Shown: in pieces, positions 27,730 through 36,627 of the stretch
Layout: every line of letters starts with the position of its first letter
Position numbering within the stretch: position 1 is the stretch's first letter
Source: Streptomyces sp. NBC_01275
GTDB taxonomy: Bacteria > Actinomycetota > Actinomycetes > Streptomycetales > Streptomycetaceae
Length of the DNA: 64,000 nucleotides
Reading direction: 5' to 3'
NCBI RefSeq assembly: GCF_026340655.1
Contig: NZ_JAPEOZ010000001.1
Span: forward strand, 6,448,001-6,512,000
Position numbers and translations under genes: made by a program
Notes under the pieces: model-generated
Seen by the model: the letters and a program-made list of their open reading frames with translations, nothing else
Told to the model about the DNA's origin: nothing
Database searches by the model: none

Positions 27730-27990
27730 TCAGACGAGGACATGGTCGACGAAGCACCAGCGCCAGTCCTCGCCGGGTTCGAAGGTCCGCATCACCGGAT
27801 GACCGGACTCCTTGTGGTGTCCTGTGGCGTGCCGGCTCGGCGAGGAGTCGCAGCAGCCGACGTGGCCGCACGTCAGGCACAGCCGTAGTTGCACGGGGTG
27901 GGTACCGTCCCGCAGGCACTCCGGACACGTCTCGCCGAGCGGGACGGGTTCGGGGCGGGGCAGCGCGTCGGCATGCGTGCACTGTTTCAT
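27730..27990 (-). CDS. UBP-type zinc finger protein
   Basis: 86 aa. Cys and His pairs in the zf-UBP order: CPECLRDG, then LCLTCGHVGCCDSS, then RHATGHHKESGHPVMRTFEPGEDWRWC. In eukaryotes the fold binds the ubiquitin C-terminus; in actinobacteria its role is unknown. ATG 27990 follows a TAATCT -10 by 7 nt (27998-28003), so the mRNA is probably leaderless. It sits between the sigH operon and a divergent antiporter gene. Confidence 0.88.
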   Translation of the reverse strand: MKQCTHADALPRPEPVPLGETCPECLRDGTHPVQLRLCLTCGHVGCCDSSPSRHATGHHKESGHPVMRTFEPGEDWRWCFVDHVLV

Positions 27991-28050
27991 GATTGCCAGA
28001 TTACGACGGGTGTGCGGACGACCGCGCGGAAAAACGAGGGCGGTTCAGAC

Positions 28051-29649
28051 ATGGACGTGATGCCACTGCTGCTGCTGGTGGCGGGGAGCGCGGCGATCGC
28101 GGCCGCGGCCCGGCGCACCCCGGTGCCCGCGCCGCTGCTGCTGGTGGCGGTCGGACTCGTGGTGTCGTACCTGCCCGGGGTCCCGGACTACACCCTGGAC
28201 CCGGACGTCGTCCTTCCGCTCCTGCTGCCCCCGCTGCTCTACACGTCGGCCTCCGACAGCTCCTACCTCGACCTGCGCGCCCAGCTGCGGCCCGTCGCCC
28301 TGCTGTCGGTCGGCTACGTGCTCTTCGCGACCTTCGCCGTCGGCTGGGCCGCCTACCTGCTGGTCCCCGGGCTGCCGCTGACCGCGGCGCTGGTGCTGGG
28401 AGCGGTGGTCGCGCCGCCGGACGCCGTCGCGGCGACGGCGGTGGCCCGCCGGGTCGGCCTGCCCTCAAGGATCACCACGATCCTCCAGGGCGAGTCCCTG
28501 CTGAACGACGCCACCGCGATCACCGCCTACAAGGTGGCCCTCGCGATCGTCGTCGGCGAGGGCGCGTCCTGGGCGGGCGGCATCGAGGAGTTCCTGGTCG
28601 CAGCGGTCGGCGGCACCGCCGTGGGCCTGATCCTCATGGCTCCGCTGCACTGGCTGCGCACACACCTCAAGGAACCCCTCCTCCAGAACACGCTCTCCCT
28701 GCTGATCCCGTTCGTCGCGTACGCGGCCGCCGAGCAGTTCCACGCCTCCGGCGTCATCGCCGTGGTCGTCGTGGCGCTCTATCTCGGCCACCGCGCGTGG
28801 GAGGTCGACTTCGCCACCCGGCTCCAGGAGGAGGCGGTGTGGAAGATGGTCGCCTTCGTCCTGGAGTCGGCCGTCTTCGCGCTGATCGGCCTGCAGCTCC
28901 CGATCGTCCTGAGAGGCCTCGGCGCGTACGAGGGTCTTGACGCCGCCTGGTACGCGGTCGCCCTCTTCCTCGTGGTCGTCGCCGCCCGCTTCCTGTGGGT
29001 GTACCCGGCGACCTTTCTGCCGCGACTGCTGTCGGCCCGCATCCGCGCGCGCGAGGAGAACCCCACCTGGCGGGGGCCGATCGTCATCGCCTGGGCCGGC
29101 ATGCGGGGCGTGGTCTCGCTGGCCATCGCCTTCTCCATCCCGCTCACCGTGGACCACGGCGACGCGCCCTTCCCGCACCGCAACCTGATCCTGTTCCTGA
29201 CGTTCACCACCGTCATCGGCACCCTGGTGGTGCAGGGCCTGACCCTGCCCCCGCTGATCCGCCTGCTGAAGTTCCCCGGCCGGGACGCCCAGGCCGAGAC
29301 GCTCGCCGAGGCCAACGCCCAGGCACAGGCCTCCCGGGTCGCCGAGGAGCGCCTGGACGCCCTCCTGGCCGACGAGCGCAACGCCCTGCCCCCACCCCTC
29401 GCCGACCGACTGCGCGACGTCCTGGAGCGCCGCCGCAACGCCGTCTGGGAGCGCCTCGGCCAGGTGAACCCGGTCACCGGCGAGACCGTCGACGACACCT
29501 ACCGGCGGCTGTCCCGCGAGATGATCAGCGCCGAGCGCGCGATGTTCGTCCGGCTGCGCGACGGCCGCTACATCGACGACGAGATGCTGCGCACGCTCCT
29601 GCGCCGGCTGGACCTGGAGGAGGCGGCGGCGTACCGGGAGGCGGGCTGA
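28051..29649 (+). CDS. CPA1-family Na+/H+ (cation/proton) antiporter
   Basis: 532 aa. About 12 transmembrane helices in residues 1-410, with the CPA1 core GAVVAPPDAVAATAVARRVG and the ion-binding ILQGESLLNDATAITAYKVA, in which the ND pair is the hallmark of electroneutral exchangers. Residues ~420-532 form a charged cytoplasmic helical tail likely to regulate activity. ATG 28051 follows ACGAGGGCGG. It expels Na+ or K+ in exchange for protons and helps cope with salt or alkaline stress, which fits its neighbourhood next to the osmotic-stress sigma operon. Confidence 0.9.
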   Translation: MDVMPLLLLVAGSAAIAAAARRTPVPAPLLLVAVGLVVSYLPGVPDYTLDPDVVLPLLLPPLLYTSASDSSYLDLRAQLRPVALLSVGYVLFATFAVGWAAYLLVPGLPLTAALVLGAVVAPPDAVAATAVARRVGLPSRITTILQGESLLNDATAITAYKVALAIVVGEGASWAGGIEEFLVAAVGGTAVGLILMAPLHWLRTHLKEPLLQNTLSLLIPFVAYAAAEQFHASGVIAVVVVALYLGHRAWEVDFATRLQEEAVWKMVAFVLESAVFALIGLQLPIVLRGLGAYEGLDAAWYAVALFLVVVAARFLWVYPATFLPRLLSARIRAREENPTWRGPIVIAWAGMRGVVSLAIAFSIPLTVDHGDAPFPHRNLILFLTFTTVIGTLVVQGLTLPPLIRLLKFPGRDAQAETLAEANAQAQASRVAEERLDALLADERNALPPPLADRLRDVLERRRNAVWERLGQVNPVTGETVDDTYRRLSREMISAERAMFVRLRDGRYIDDEMLRTLLRRLDLEEAAAYREAG

Positions 29650-29656
29650 GAGGTGT

Positions 29657-30544
29657 CTATGCAGGGAACGGCGACCCCGTCACGACCGCCGCGAGCCGCG
29701 TCCCGCGCGGGAAGGCGCCCTCCTCGGCCAGGGCGACAAGTCCATAGAGCAACTTGGCGACATAGAGACGCTCGACCGGCAGACCGTGCCGTCGCCCGAA
29801 GTCCTCGGCGAAGGCGTCGAGTTCGGGAGTGACGCGCGCGTAGCCGCCGAAGTGGAAGCGCTCGTCGAGCCGCCACGCGCCCATGGGACCGCCGAAGGCC
29901 GCCGTCTGCAGGGTCCGTATCTCGTCTCCCAGGAAGCCGCCCTTGAGCACCGGCACGCCGAGGGCCCGCTGGTCGGGGGCGAGCCCGGCGGCCAGACCGG
30001 CGAGGGTGCCGCCCGTGCCGCAGGCGACGGCGACGACGTCCGCCCGGCCGCGCAGCTCCTCCCCGAGCGCCCGGCAGCCCCGGACGGCCGCCGCGTTGCT
30101 GCCGCCCTCCGGGACGACGTACGCCCCCTCCGCGCCCGCCTCGCGCAGCACCCGCGCGACGACGTCCGGATCGGTCTTGCGGCGGTACGTCGAGCGGTCC
30201 ACGAAGTGCAGCCGCATGCCGTCGGCCGAGCACCGGGCCAGCGAGGGGTTCAGCGGCCGCCCGGCCAGCTCGTCGCCGCGCACCACGCCCACCGTGGGCA
30301 GCCCGAGGAGCCGGCCCGCGGCCGCCGTGGCCCGCAGATGGTTGGAGTACGCGCCGCCGAACGTGAGGACCGTCCGCCCCGCCGCCCGCTCCAGGTTGGG
30401 GGCGAGTTTGCGCCACTTGTTGCCGATCAGCTCCGGATGGATCAGGTCGTCGCGCTTCAGCAGCAGCCGTACGCCGTGCCGGGCGAACCGGTCGTCGGCC
30501 GCCTCCCGGAGCGGAGAGGGCAGGCGGGGGCGCAGGTCGGTCAC
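29657..30544 (-). CDS. PLP-dependent ACC deaminase / D-cysteine desulfhydrase family enzyme
   Basis: 295 aa, fold type II PLP enzyme. The Schiff-base Lys is in LIGNKWRKL, the phosphate-binding loop in CGTGGTLAGLAAG and the ring-stacking region in FGGAYSNHLRATAAA. It resembles D-cysteine desulfhydrase more than true ACC deaminase, but the two cannot be told apart safely here. GTG 30544 was chosen because it starts the conserved domain; an upstream ATG would add ~20 unlikely residues. It is convergent with the antiporter gene (7 bp gap), and divergent from the encapsulin gene. Confidence 0.82.
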   Translation of the reverse strand: MTDLRPRLPSPLREAADDRFARHGVRLLLKRDDLIHPELIGNKWRKLAPNLERAAGRTVLTFGGAYSNHLRATAAAGRLLGLPTVGVVRGDELAGRPLNPSLARCSADGMRLHFVDRSTYRRKTDPDVVARVLREAGAEGAYVVPEGGSNAAAVRGCRALGEELRGRADVVAVACGTGGTLAGLAAGLAPDQRALGVPVLKGGFLGDEIRTLQTAAFGGPMGAWRLDERFHFGGYARVTPELDAFAEDFGRRHGLPVERLYVAKLLYGLVALAEEGAFPRGTRLAAVVTGSPFPA

Positions 30545-30717
30545 CCGCTCATTGTCGAACACCGTTCGGTGAAACGTGCCTCTTCCCTGCCCCCGGTGAT
30601 CCATTCCCGCTCTTTCGTGTAATAGCACGAGCACACTCTGTGATGGAAGGCTTGCCCGCGTGAACAGTGCACGGGCGCAGTTCGGCGCTCGTGCATGAAT
30701 CAGGAGGGCATTTCTCT

Positions 30718-32124
30718 ATGTCGGTAGGCGAAGAAGTCCGCGCGGAGCAGGGCAAGCCACAGCAGAGTCTCGGCACTGCGGCCGCACGGAACCTGGCCAC
30801 CACGACCAAGTCCGCACCGCAGATGCAGGAGATCAGCTCCCGCTGGCTGCTGCGGAACCTGCCCTGGGTCGATGTGCAGGGCGGTACGTACCGGGTCAAC
30901 AGGCGGCTCACCTATGCGGTCGGCGACGGCCGCATCACATTCGTCAAGACCGGCGACCGGGTCGAGGTCATTCCGCATGAGCTGGCCGAACTGCCCGCGC
31001 TGCGTTCGTACGGGGACGAGGAGGTGCTCGGCGAGCTCGCCCAGCGCTGCCGGCAGCGGGAGTTCGGCCCCGGCGAGGTGATCGCCTCCTTCGGCGGTCA
31101 GACCGACGAGGTCTATCTGCTGGCGCACGGCAGGGTCGAGAAGGTCGGCACCGGACCCTACGGCGACGACCAGGTCCTCGGAGTCCTCGCCGACGGCGCG
31201 TACTTCGGCGACCACGCCCTGCTCGACGCGGACGCCATCTGGGAGTACACCGCCCGCGCGGACACCGCCTGCACGGTGCTGGTCCTGACCCGCCAGGACG
31301 TCGAGCAGCTCGCGGAGCGCGCCGACTCCTTGCGCGAACACCTTCAGGCGCTGCGCGCGATCCCGGAGCAGCGCACCAACAAATACGGCGAGAAGGAAGT
31401 CGACCTGGCCGCGGGCCACGCCGGCGAGCCGGACATCCCGCACACCTTCGTGGACTACGACGCCCGGCCGCGTGAGTACGAACTGAGCATCGCCCAGACC
31501 GTCCTGCGCATCCACTCGCGCGTGGCCGACCTCTACAACCAGCCCATGAACCAGACCGAGCAGCAGTTGCGGCTGACGGTCGAGGCGCTCAAGGAGCGCC
31601 AGGAGCACGAACTCGTCAACAACCGGGAGTTCGGACTCCTCCACAACTGCGAGTACGACCAGCGGATCCAGCCGCACGACGGCGTGCCCAGCCCGGACGA
31701 CCTGGACGAACTGCTCAGCAGGCGGCGCGGCACCAAGTTCCTCCTCGCGCATCCGCGCGCGATCTCCGCGATCGGCCGTGAGCTCAACAAGCGCGGGCTC
31801 GTGCCCGAGACGATCGACGTCGGCGGCAACCGGATCCCCACCTGGCGCGGGGTGCCGATCTACCCGTGCAACAAGATCCCGGTCACCGAGGCCCGCACCA
31901 GCTCCATCATCGCCATGCGTGTCGGCGAGCAGGACCAGGGCGTCATCGGCCTGCGCCAGTCCGGCATCCCGGACGAGATCGAGCCGAGCCTGTCCGTGCG
32001 GTTCATGGGCATCAACGAACAGTCGATCATCAACTACCTGGTCACGGCCTACTACTCGGCCGCCGTCCTGGTGCCGGACGCGCTGGGCGTCCTGGAGAAC
32101 ATCGAGATCGGCCGCTGGCGGTGA
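30718..32124 (+). CDS. eshA: Family 2B encapsulin shell protein with cyclic-nucleotide-binding domain (EshA type)
   Basis: 468 aa, homologue of EshA of S. griseus, known to form large particles. Family knowledge: Family 2 encapsulins adopt the HK97 phage-capsid fold and self-assemble into closed shells; subfamily 2B carries a cNMP-binding domain inserted in the capsid fold. Here residues ~1-85 (..[20 protein letters not shown]..) are the N-arm and start of the capsid domain, ~90-205 the cNMP domain with [10 protein letters not shown] and [13 protein letters not shown] as phosphate-binding cassette, and ~230-468 the rest of the capsid fold, with [18 protein letters not shown] and [15 protein letters not shown] 30718 follows AGGAGGG by 10 nt. 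Its stop overlaps the next start (GTGA). Confidence 0.93.
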   Translation: MSVGEEVRAEQGKPQQSLGTAAARNLATTTKSAPQMQEISSRWLLRNLPWVDVQGGTYRVNRRLTYAVGDGRITFVKTGDRVEVIPHELAELPALRSYGDEEVLGELAQRCRQREFGPGEVIASFGGQTDEVYLLAHGRVEKVGTGPYGDDQVLGVLADGAYFGDHALLDADAIWEYTARADTACTVLVLTRQDVEQLAERADSLREHLQALRAIPEQRTNKYGEKEVDLAAGHAGEPDIPHTFVDYDARPREYELSIAQTVLRIHSRVADLYNQPMNQTEQQLRLTVEALKERQEHELVNNREFGLLHNCEYDQRIQPHDGVPSPDDLDELLSRRRGTKFLLAHPRAISAIGRELNKRGLVPETIDVGGNRIPTWRGVPIYPCNKIPVTEARTSSIIAMRVGEQDQGVIGLRQSGIPDEIEPSLSVRFMGINEQSIINYLVTAYYSAAVLVPDALGVLENIEIGRWR

Positions 32125-33233
32125 CCTCCGCCACCAGGCGGTTCCGGGGCGATGCGCGCGAAAGGCGGAGGTCCATCGGGAGCCAGGGGGAGACCGGTCC
32201 GGGACCGCTCGACGGGCAGGAGGCGGCGGCGATCCTGGAGCGCGCGCGGGCGTCGGTCGACCCCGAACTGCGGTCGGCCCTCGACGCGTTGCCCGGCTCG
32301 ATGCGTCGGGTCGCGCTCTACCACTTCGGCTGGGAGCACGCGGACGGCACCCCGGCCGCGGGCAACCCGGGCAAGGCGATCCGTCCCGCGCTCGTCCTCG
32401 CCGCGGCCGCCGCGCTCGGCGGCCCGGCGGCCCGCGCGGCGGCCGCCCGGGCCGCCGCGGCGGTCGAGCTGGTTCACAACTTCACGCTGTTGCACGACGA
32501 CGTGATGGACCGGGACACCACCCGCCGGCACCGCCCCACCGCCTGGACCGTGTTCGGCGACGCCGACGCGATCCTCGCCGGGGACGCGCTGCAGGCGCTC
32601 GCCCTCGGACTGCTCGCCGAGGACCCGCACCCGGCGTCCTCGGCGGCCGCCGCCCGGCTCGCGGCCTGTGTGGTCGAGCTGTGCGCCGGGCAGCAGGCGG
32701 ACACGGCCATGGAGCGGCGCGGCCCCGCCGAGGTCACCCTGGACGAGGTGCTCGCCATGGCCGAGGCCAAGACGGGCGCGCTGCTCGGCTGCGCCTGCGC
32801 CGTGGGCGCGCTGTACGCCGGGGCGGCCGAGGAGGACGTCGACGCGCTGGACGCGTTCGGCCGTGAGGCCGGGCTGGCCTTCCAGCTCATCGACGACGTC
32901 ATCGGCATATGGGGCGACCCGCGGCACACCGGCAAGCCGGCCGGCGCGGACCTCGCCGCCCGCAAGAAGTCCCTGCCCGTGGTCGCCGCGCTGGCCTCCG
33001 GCACCCCGGCGGCCGGCGAGCTGGCCGAGCTGTACGCGGCGCCCTACACACCGGACGACCTGGACCGCACGGCGCTGGCCGTCGAGCTGGCAGGCGGCCG
33101 CGAGTGGGCGCAGGACCAGGCGGCCGACCGGATGTCCCGCGCGATGGACGAACTGGCCCGGGCGATCCCGGACCCGGAGTCCGCGGGCGGCCTGCTGTCC
33201 CTGGCGGAGTTCGTGACCCGACGCAGCACATAG
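32121..33233 (+). CDS. polyprenyl diphosphate synthase, probable encapsulin cargo
   Basis: 370 aa trans-isoprenyl diphosphate synthase joining isopentenyl diphosphate to an allylic diphosphate (product GPP, FPP or GGPP undetermined). Motifs: GKAIRP near residue 85, first Asp-rich motif [10 protein letters not shown] at 124-132, the RRHRPTAW basic segment, and the second motif [12 protein letters not shown], which lacks the usual final Asp of DDxxD. GTG 32121 overlaps the encapsulin stop by 4 nt. The first ~35 residues, rich in Arg, Gly and Ser ([13 protein letters not shown]), look disordered and may be the signal that loads it into the shell, as proposed for Family 2 cargo. No terpene cyclase is adjacent. 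Confidence 0.9.
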   Translation: MTSATRRFRGDARERRRSIGSQGETGPGPLDGQEAAAILERARASVDPELRSALDALPGSMRRVALYHFGWEHADGTPAAGNPGKAIRPALVLAAAAALGGPAARAAAARAAAAVELVHNFTLLHDDVMDRDTTRRHRPTAWTVFGDADAILAGDALQALALGLLAEDPHPASSAAAARLAACVVELCAGQQADTAMERRGPAEVTLDEVLAMAEAKTGALLGCACAVGALYAGAAEEDVDALDAFGREAGLAFQLIDDVIGIWGDPRHTGKPAGADLAARKKSLPVVAALASGTPAAGELAELYAAPYTPDDLDRTALAVELAGGREWAQDQAADRMSRAMDELARAIPDPESAGGLLSLAEFVTRRST

Positions 33234-33415
33234 TCGTACGCATGTGCGACTGCGTGTCGGCGTCACCGGTCCGGCGGGTCCCGCGCATCCCCACGGTGCG
33301 CGGGGCCCGCCTTCACCTATGGCGCCTTCACCTACGGCGCGGACGTCCGGAGTGGATGCAGAGAGTGGACGCACGGGAGGGGGCGTCGACGGCTCTGCCG
33401 TCCTACTCTGAGGAC

Positions 33416-33613
33416 ATGGACAGGGAACAACGCGTCTGTTCGGCCTGCGGGCAGCCCGTGCAGTCCGTCATCCGGCGGCACAAGACCCTGGGCGCCTGGG
33501 TCCCGCGCTGGGTCCCGGGCCCGTGCCACAACCCGAAGTGCGAGGAGTACGTCGAGGAGGGTGCCCAGCCCGCCGAAGACGAGCCCGAAGCGCCGACCGC
33601 CCGGACTTCATGA
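33416..33613 (+). CDS. small zinc-ribbon-like protein
   Basis: 65 aa. Four cysteines as CSACG and, 28 residues on, CHNPKCEEY, plus an acidic tail; a likely structural zinc site. A TACTCT -10 element (33403-33408) lies 7 nt before the ATG, so the mRNA is probably leaderless, though a GAGG also touches the start. It follows the encapsulin-synthase operon on the same strand after 180 bp. I do not recognise a function. Confidence 0.7.
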   Translation: MDREQRVCSACGQPVQSVIRRHKTLGAWVPRWVPGPCHNPKCEEYVEEGAQPAEDEPEAPTARTS

Positions 33614-33662
33614 CGCCCGGGCGTCCCGCTGCCGTGGCGGTCGGCGACCCGTGCGCCCCTAG

Positions 33663-34460
33663 CTAGGGCCTGACGCTCGTCGCCCTCGGCAGTCCGCCCG
33701 TGTCCGCGTCGCGGCCCGTCAGGCAGTACAGGCCGCCCGCCGGGTCGCGCATCACCGTCCAGTGGGGGTGTCCGGCGACGAAGGACGCGCCGAGCCGTTC
33801 GTGCCGGGCGCGGACGGCGTCGATGTCCGGGCCGGCGGCCAGGTCGAGGTGGGCGGCGGCCGGAGCCTCCTCGTCGAGCCGCTGGAGCAGGATGCGGATC
33901 GGCAGCCCGGACGGCGGCGCGACCACGTGGAACTCGGGCAGGGAACCGGACCGGGACGTCCAGTCGGGCAGAAGCGCGCTCCAGAAGGCGACTTCGGCGT
34001 CGTAGGCGGACGGCGGGACGTCGAGGCTCACCTGGTCCAGGCGGCTGCCGTCGACCACGGGCGGCCGGACGGACTCCCCGTGCCACGGCACCGCGCAGAA
34101 CGACTGCCCGGCGGGGGAGCGCAGAACGGCCCACCCGTCGTACGCGCCGACCGTCTCCGCTCCCAGCCCCAGCGCCGCCCCGACGAACCCGGGCACGTCC
34201 TCGACGGCGAAGTCGAGATGCGCCCCGCCGACGCCGTCGGCGACTCCCTGGATCTTCACACAGGCGTCGGTCTGCTCCGGTAGGTGCGGCGGGCCCGGCA
34301 GGAGAGTGGCGAACTCTTCCTGTTCGCCCCGGAGTTCGGACAGCCGGGTGCCTGTGACGGCGGTCCAGAAGGCGGCCGCCCGCGCGAAGCCCTCGACGGG
34401 CCGGTCGACGAAGGCGTACGTCCAGCGGACGGGCACGGAGGCGGGGACAGGGGCGCTCAT
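33663..34460 (-). CDS. VOC (glyoxalase/bleomycin-resistance) family protein, two-domain
   Basis: 265 aa made of two VOC modules (residues ~5-125 and ~135-255), each with the beta-alpha-beta-beta-beta pattern and repeats of AHLDFAVEDVPGFV and AHLDLAAGPDIDAV. Such proteins bind or convert small molecules on a metal site; His and Glu ligands are plausible but unassigned. ATG 34460 is preceded by the -10-like TACGAT (34467-34472) at 6 nt, so the transcript is probably leaderless. Substrate unknown. Confidence 0.82.
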   Translation of the reverse strand: MSAPVPASVPVRWTYAFVDRPVEGFARAAAFWTAVTGTRLSELRGEQEEFATLLPGPPHLPEQTDACVKIQGVADGVGGAHLDFAVEDVPGFVGAALGLGAETVGAYDGWAVLRSPAGQSFCAVPWHGESVRPPVVDGSRLDQVSLDVPPSAYDAEVAFWSALLPDWTSRSGSLPEFHVVAPPSGLPIRILLQRLDEEAPAAAHLDLAAGPDIDAVRARHERLGASFVAGHPHWTVMRDPAGGLYCLTGRDADTGGLPRATSVRP

Positions 34461-34570
34461 GCAGTGATCGTAGATCGGTGGTCTGCCCACGGGTTCCTCA
34501 CCCGATGGGCACGGGGACCTGGAACAGGCTTTGCCTCCAGTTCGCCTCGTGTACGTAAGCGCTTGCTCTC

Positions 34571-34756
34571 ATGAGGGAATGGACCACAGGATCGCCTCCG
34601 CCTCGCTGGTCCCGGCGACTCGCGGAGGTGCGCTGGGGCGTCGCGGGCCGCATGGTGATCGCATGGCTGGTCACCCTGCCCGCCGCGGCGCTGATCGGCG
34701 GCGTCGTCCTCGCTTCCCGCCGCGATCCCGTGGACGCGCACGACGTCGACGTCTGA
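34571..34756 (+). pseudogene. C-terminal remnant of a PiT-family phosphate transporter
   Basis: 61 codons whose core, EVRWGVAGRMVIAWLVTLPA, closely resembles the last transmembrane helix region of PiT inorganic phosphate transporters (VRWGVA..W..T.PAAAL). The same frame is closed by TAA 15 nt upstream and there is no ribosome-binding site, so the rest of the gene is gone. It sits 51 bp before a polyphosphate kinase gene. It could instead be a small expressed membrane peptide. Confidence 0.5.
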
Positions 34757-34807
34757 TCGTGCTGCCCGTGCCGCAGTTCCACTGAGACGAATGCAACGGA
34801 GAACGGG

Positions 34808-35767
34808 ATGGCGACACCGCCCCTGCTGTCGGAACTGTCCGAACTATCAGAACTGTCAGAGGCGGCCGGCCTCCGGGTCGACCACAGCGATCACGACGAC
34901 CCCGTCCTCGTGCGGCCGGACGGGCGTCCGGTCGACACCTGGCGGGAGAACTATCCGTACCCGCACCGCATGGAGCGCAAGGAGTACGACTGGCACAAGC
35001 GGCTCCAGCAGATCGAACTGCTGAAGCTGCAGAGCTGGATCAAGGAGACGGGACGCCGGCTCGTCATCGTCTTCGAGGGACGCGACGCGGCCGGCAAGGG
35101 CGGCACCATCAAGCGGTTCACGGAGCACCTCAACCCGCGCGGCGCACGGGTCGTGGCCCTGGAGAAGCCGACCGAGCGCGAGCGGGGGCAGTGGTACTTC
35201 CAGCGGTACGTCGAACAGCTGCCGACCGCGGGCGAGATCGTGCTCTTCGACCGGTCCTGGTACAACCGGGCCGGCGTCGAGCGGGTCATGGGCTTCTGCA
35301 CCGACGACGAGTACCGGCGCTTCGTGCGCCAGGCGCCGATGTTCGAGCGCATGCTCGTGGACGACGGCGTGGATCTGGTGAAGTTCTGGTTCTCGGTGTC
35401 CCAGGGCGAGCAGCGCACCCGGTTCACGATCCGCCGGATCGACCCCGTACGGCAGTGGAAGCTCAGCCCGATGGACCTCGCCTCGCTGGACCGCTGGGAC
35501 GACTACACCGCGGCCAAGGTCGCCATGTTCCGCGAGACGGACACGACGTACGCGCCCTGGACGGTGGTCAAGAGCAACGACAAGAAACGGGCCCGGGTCG
35601 AGGCCATGCGCAGCGTGCTCGCCCGCTTCGACTACGCCGACAAGGACGAGGAGGTCGTCGGCACCCCTGATCCGCGCATCGTGGGCGAGGCGGCGGGCCT
35701 GCTGGAGGCGGGCGAGGACGACAGCGGCGACGGGTCCGGCGTTCCTGAAACGCCCATGCAGGTGTGA
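34808..35767 (+). CDS. ppk2: polyphosphate kinase 2 (PPK2 family)
   Basis: 319 aa. Transfers phosphate between polyphosphate and nucleotides. P-loop: FEGRDAAGKGGTIKRF at ~residue 90; Walker B-like lid region VLFDRSWYNRAGVERVMG; YFQRYVEQLP between them. One PPK2 domain, so a class I or III type enzyme. The N-terminus has a fourfold Leu-Ser-Glu repeat (residues 6-18) encoded by a 9-bp tandem repeat. ACGGAGAACGGG precedes the ATG. A PiT phosphate-transporter remnant lies just upstream, hinting at a former phosphate locus. Confidence 0.92.
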   Translation: MATPPLLSELSELSELSEAAGLRVDHSDHDDPVLVRPDGRPVDTWRENYPYPHRMERKEYDWHKRLQQIELLKLQSWIKETGRRLVIVFEGRDAAGKGGTIKRFTEHLNPRGARVVALEKPTERERGQWYFQRYVEQLPTAGEIVLFDRSWYNRAGVERVMGFCTDDEYRRFVRQAPMFERMLVDDGVDLVKFWFSVSQGEQRTRFTIRRIDPVRQWKLSPMDLASLDRWDDYTAAKVAMFRETDTTYAPWTVVKSNDKKRARVEAMRSVLARFDYADKDEEVVGTPDPRIVGEAAGLLEAGEDDSGDGSGVPETPMQV

Positions 35768-35846
35768 GTACTCGTACTCATGCCTGAGCGCGGCTCCCGG
35801 TCCACCGTGGAGATCACCCACCCGGACCGACCCGAAGGACACCGCG

Positions 35847-36500
35847 ATGCCGAACGCCTCCCGCCCGCGCCGCCTCCTCGCACTCGCCACGGACAGCGTG
35901 CCCGCCCGGGGCTATCTGGCCGTCGTCGCGGCCTCCGTCGGAGCCATGTTCCTCTTCCCGGAGAGCCCCGTCGCCACGAGCCCCCTGGTGCTCACGGCGC
36001 CCCTCTCCCTCCTGGGGGTGGTGCTCCCCTTCGGCCCCGGCGCCGAGGGCGGCGGGGCGGCCGAGGCACTGGCCACCGGCTTCTGGGTCGGATGGCTCCT
36101 CCTGTGCGCCCTCGTGAACGCCGCCGTGCTCGGCGCCCTCGCCGCGAGATCCCCTGAACGCCCTCGCCTACGGGGGATCCGCGCCCTGCTGGCGCCCGCG
36201 GTGGACAACTGGCTCGCGCGCGGCTATCTCGCCGTGGTCGCGGTGGCGGTGGGCTTCTTCCTGTGCGCCGACTACGTGCTGCTGGACCCGGGTTTCGCCG
36301 GCATCTGGCCGCTCATGACCACGGCCCCGCTCAGCATCCTCGCGCTCCTGGTGCCGACCCCCGCGGAATACTCCTCGCTCACCTGGCTGAACTCCCTGAT
36401 CTTCGCCACCGGCACGTCCCTGGCCGGCCTGTTCAACGCCGCACTGCTCGGCCGCCTCGCCCACAACCTCCGGACGCGGGAGCCGCGCGAGACCGCCTGA
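35847..36500 (+). CDS. membrane protein made of two homologous halves
   Basis: 217 aa. Residues ~9-105 and ~112-208 are recognisably repeats: LATDSVPARGYLAVVAASVG and APAVDNWLARGYLAVVAVAVG start them, each followed by TAPLS(L/I)L..VVLP/LLVP and ending in NAAVLGALA / NAALLGRLA. Each half has three predicted membrane helices. Single-unit versions exist as small actinobacterial membrane proteins (I recall the label SCO4225 family, uncertain). Function unknown. Confidence 0.72.
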   Translation: MPNASRPRRLLALATDSVPARGYLAVVAASVGAMFLFPESPVATSPLVLTAPLSLLGVVLPFGPGAEGGGAAEALATGFWVGWLLLCALVNAAVLGALAARSPERPRLRGIRALLAPAVDNWLARGYLAVVAVAVGFFLCADYVLLDPGFAGIWPLMTTAPLSILALLVPTPAEYSSLTWLNSLIFATGTSLAGLFNAALLGRLAHNLRTREPRETA

Positions 36501-36627
36501 GGGGGAGGGCAGAAGCAGACCGCACCCGGACCCTCAAGGACGCCGTTGTCGGCGGCCTGTGGGCCGGGTGCGGGCAGATCGACCCAGGCGATCGAAGAAA
36601 TCGCAGGTCAAACGGCATGATCGGAGA

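Noticed and set aside
30624..30695. Possible CRP-type site (TGTGA half) or dyad upstream of the encapsulin gene
   Set aside because: Only one half of TGTGA-N6-TCACA is present, and the AGCACGAG/CTCGTGC arms are 55 bp apart, too weak to call.
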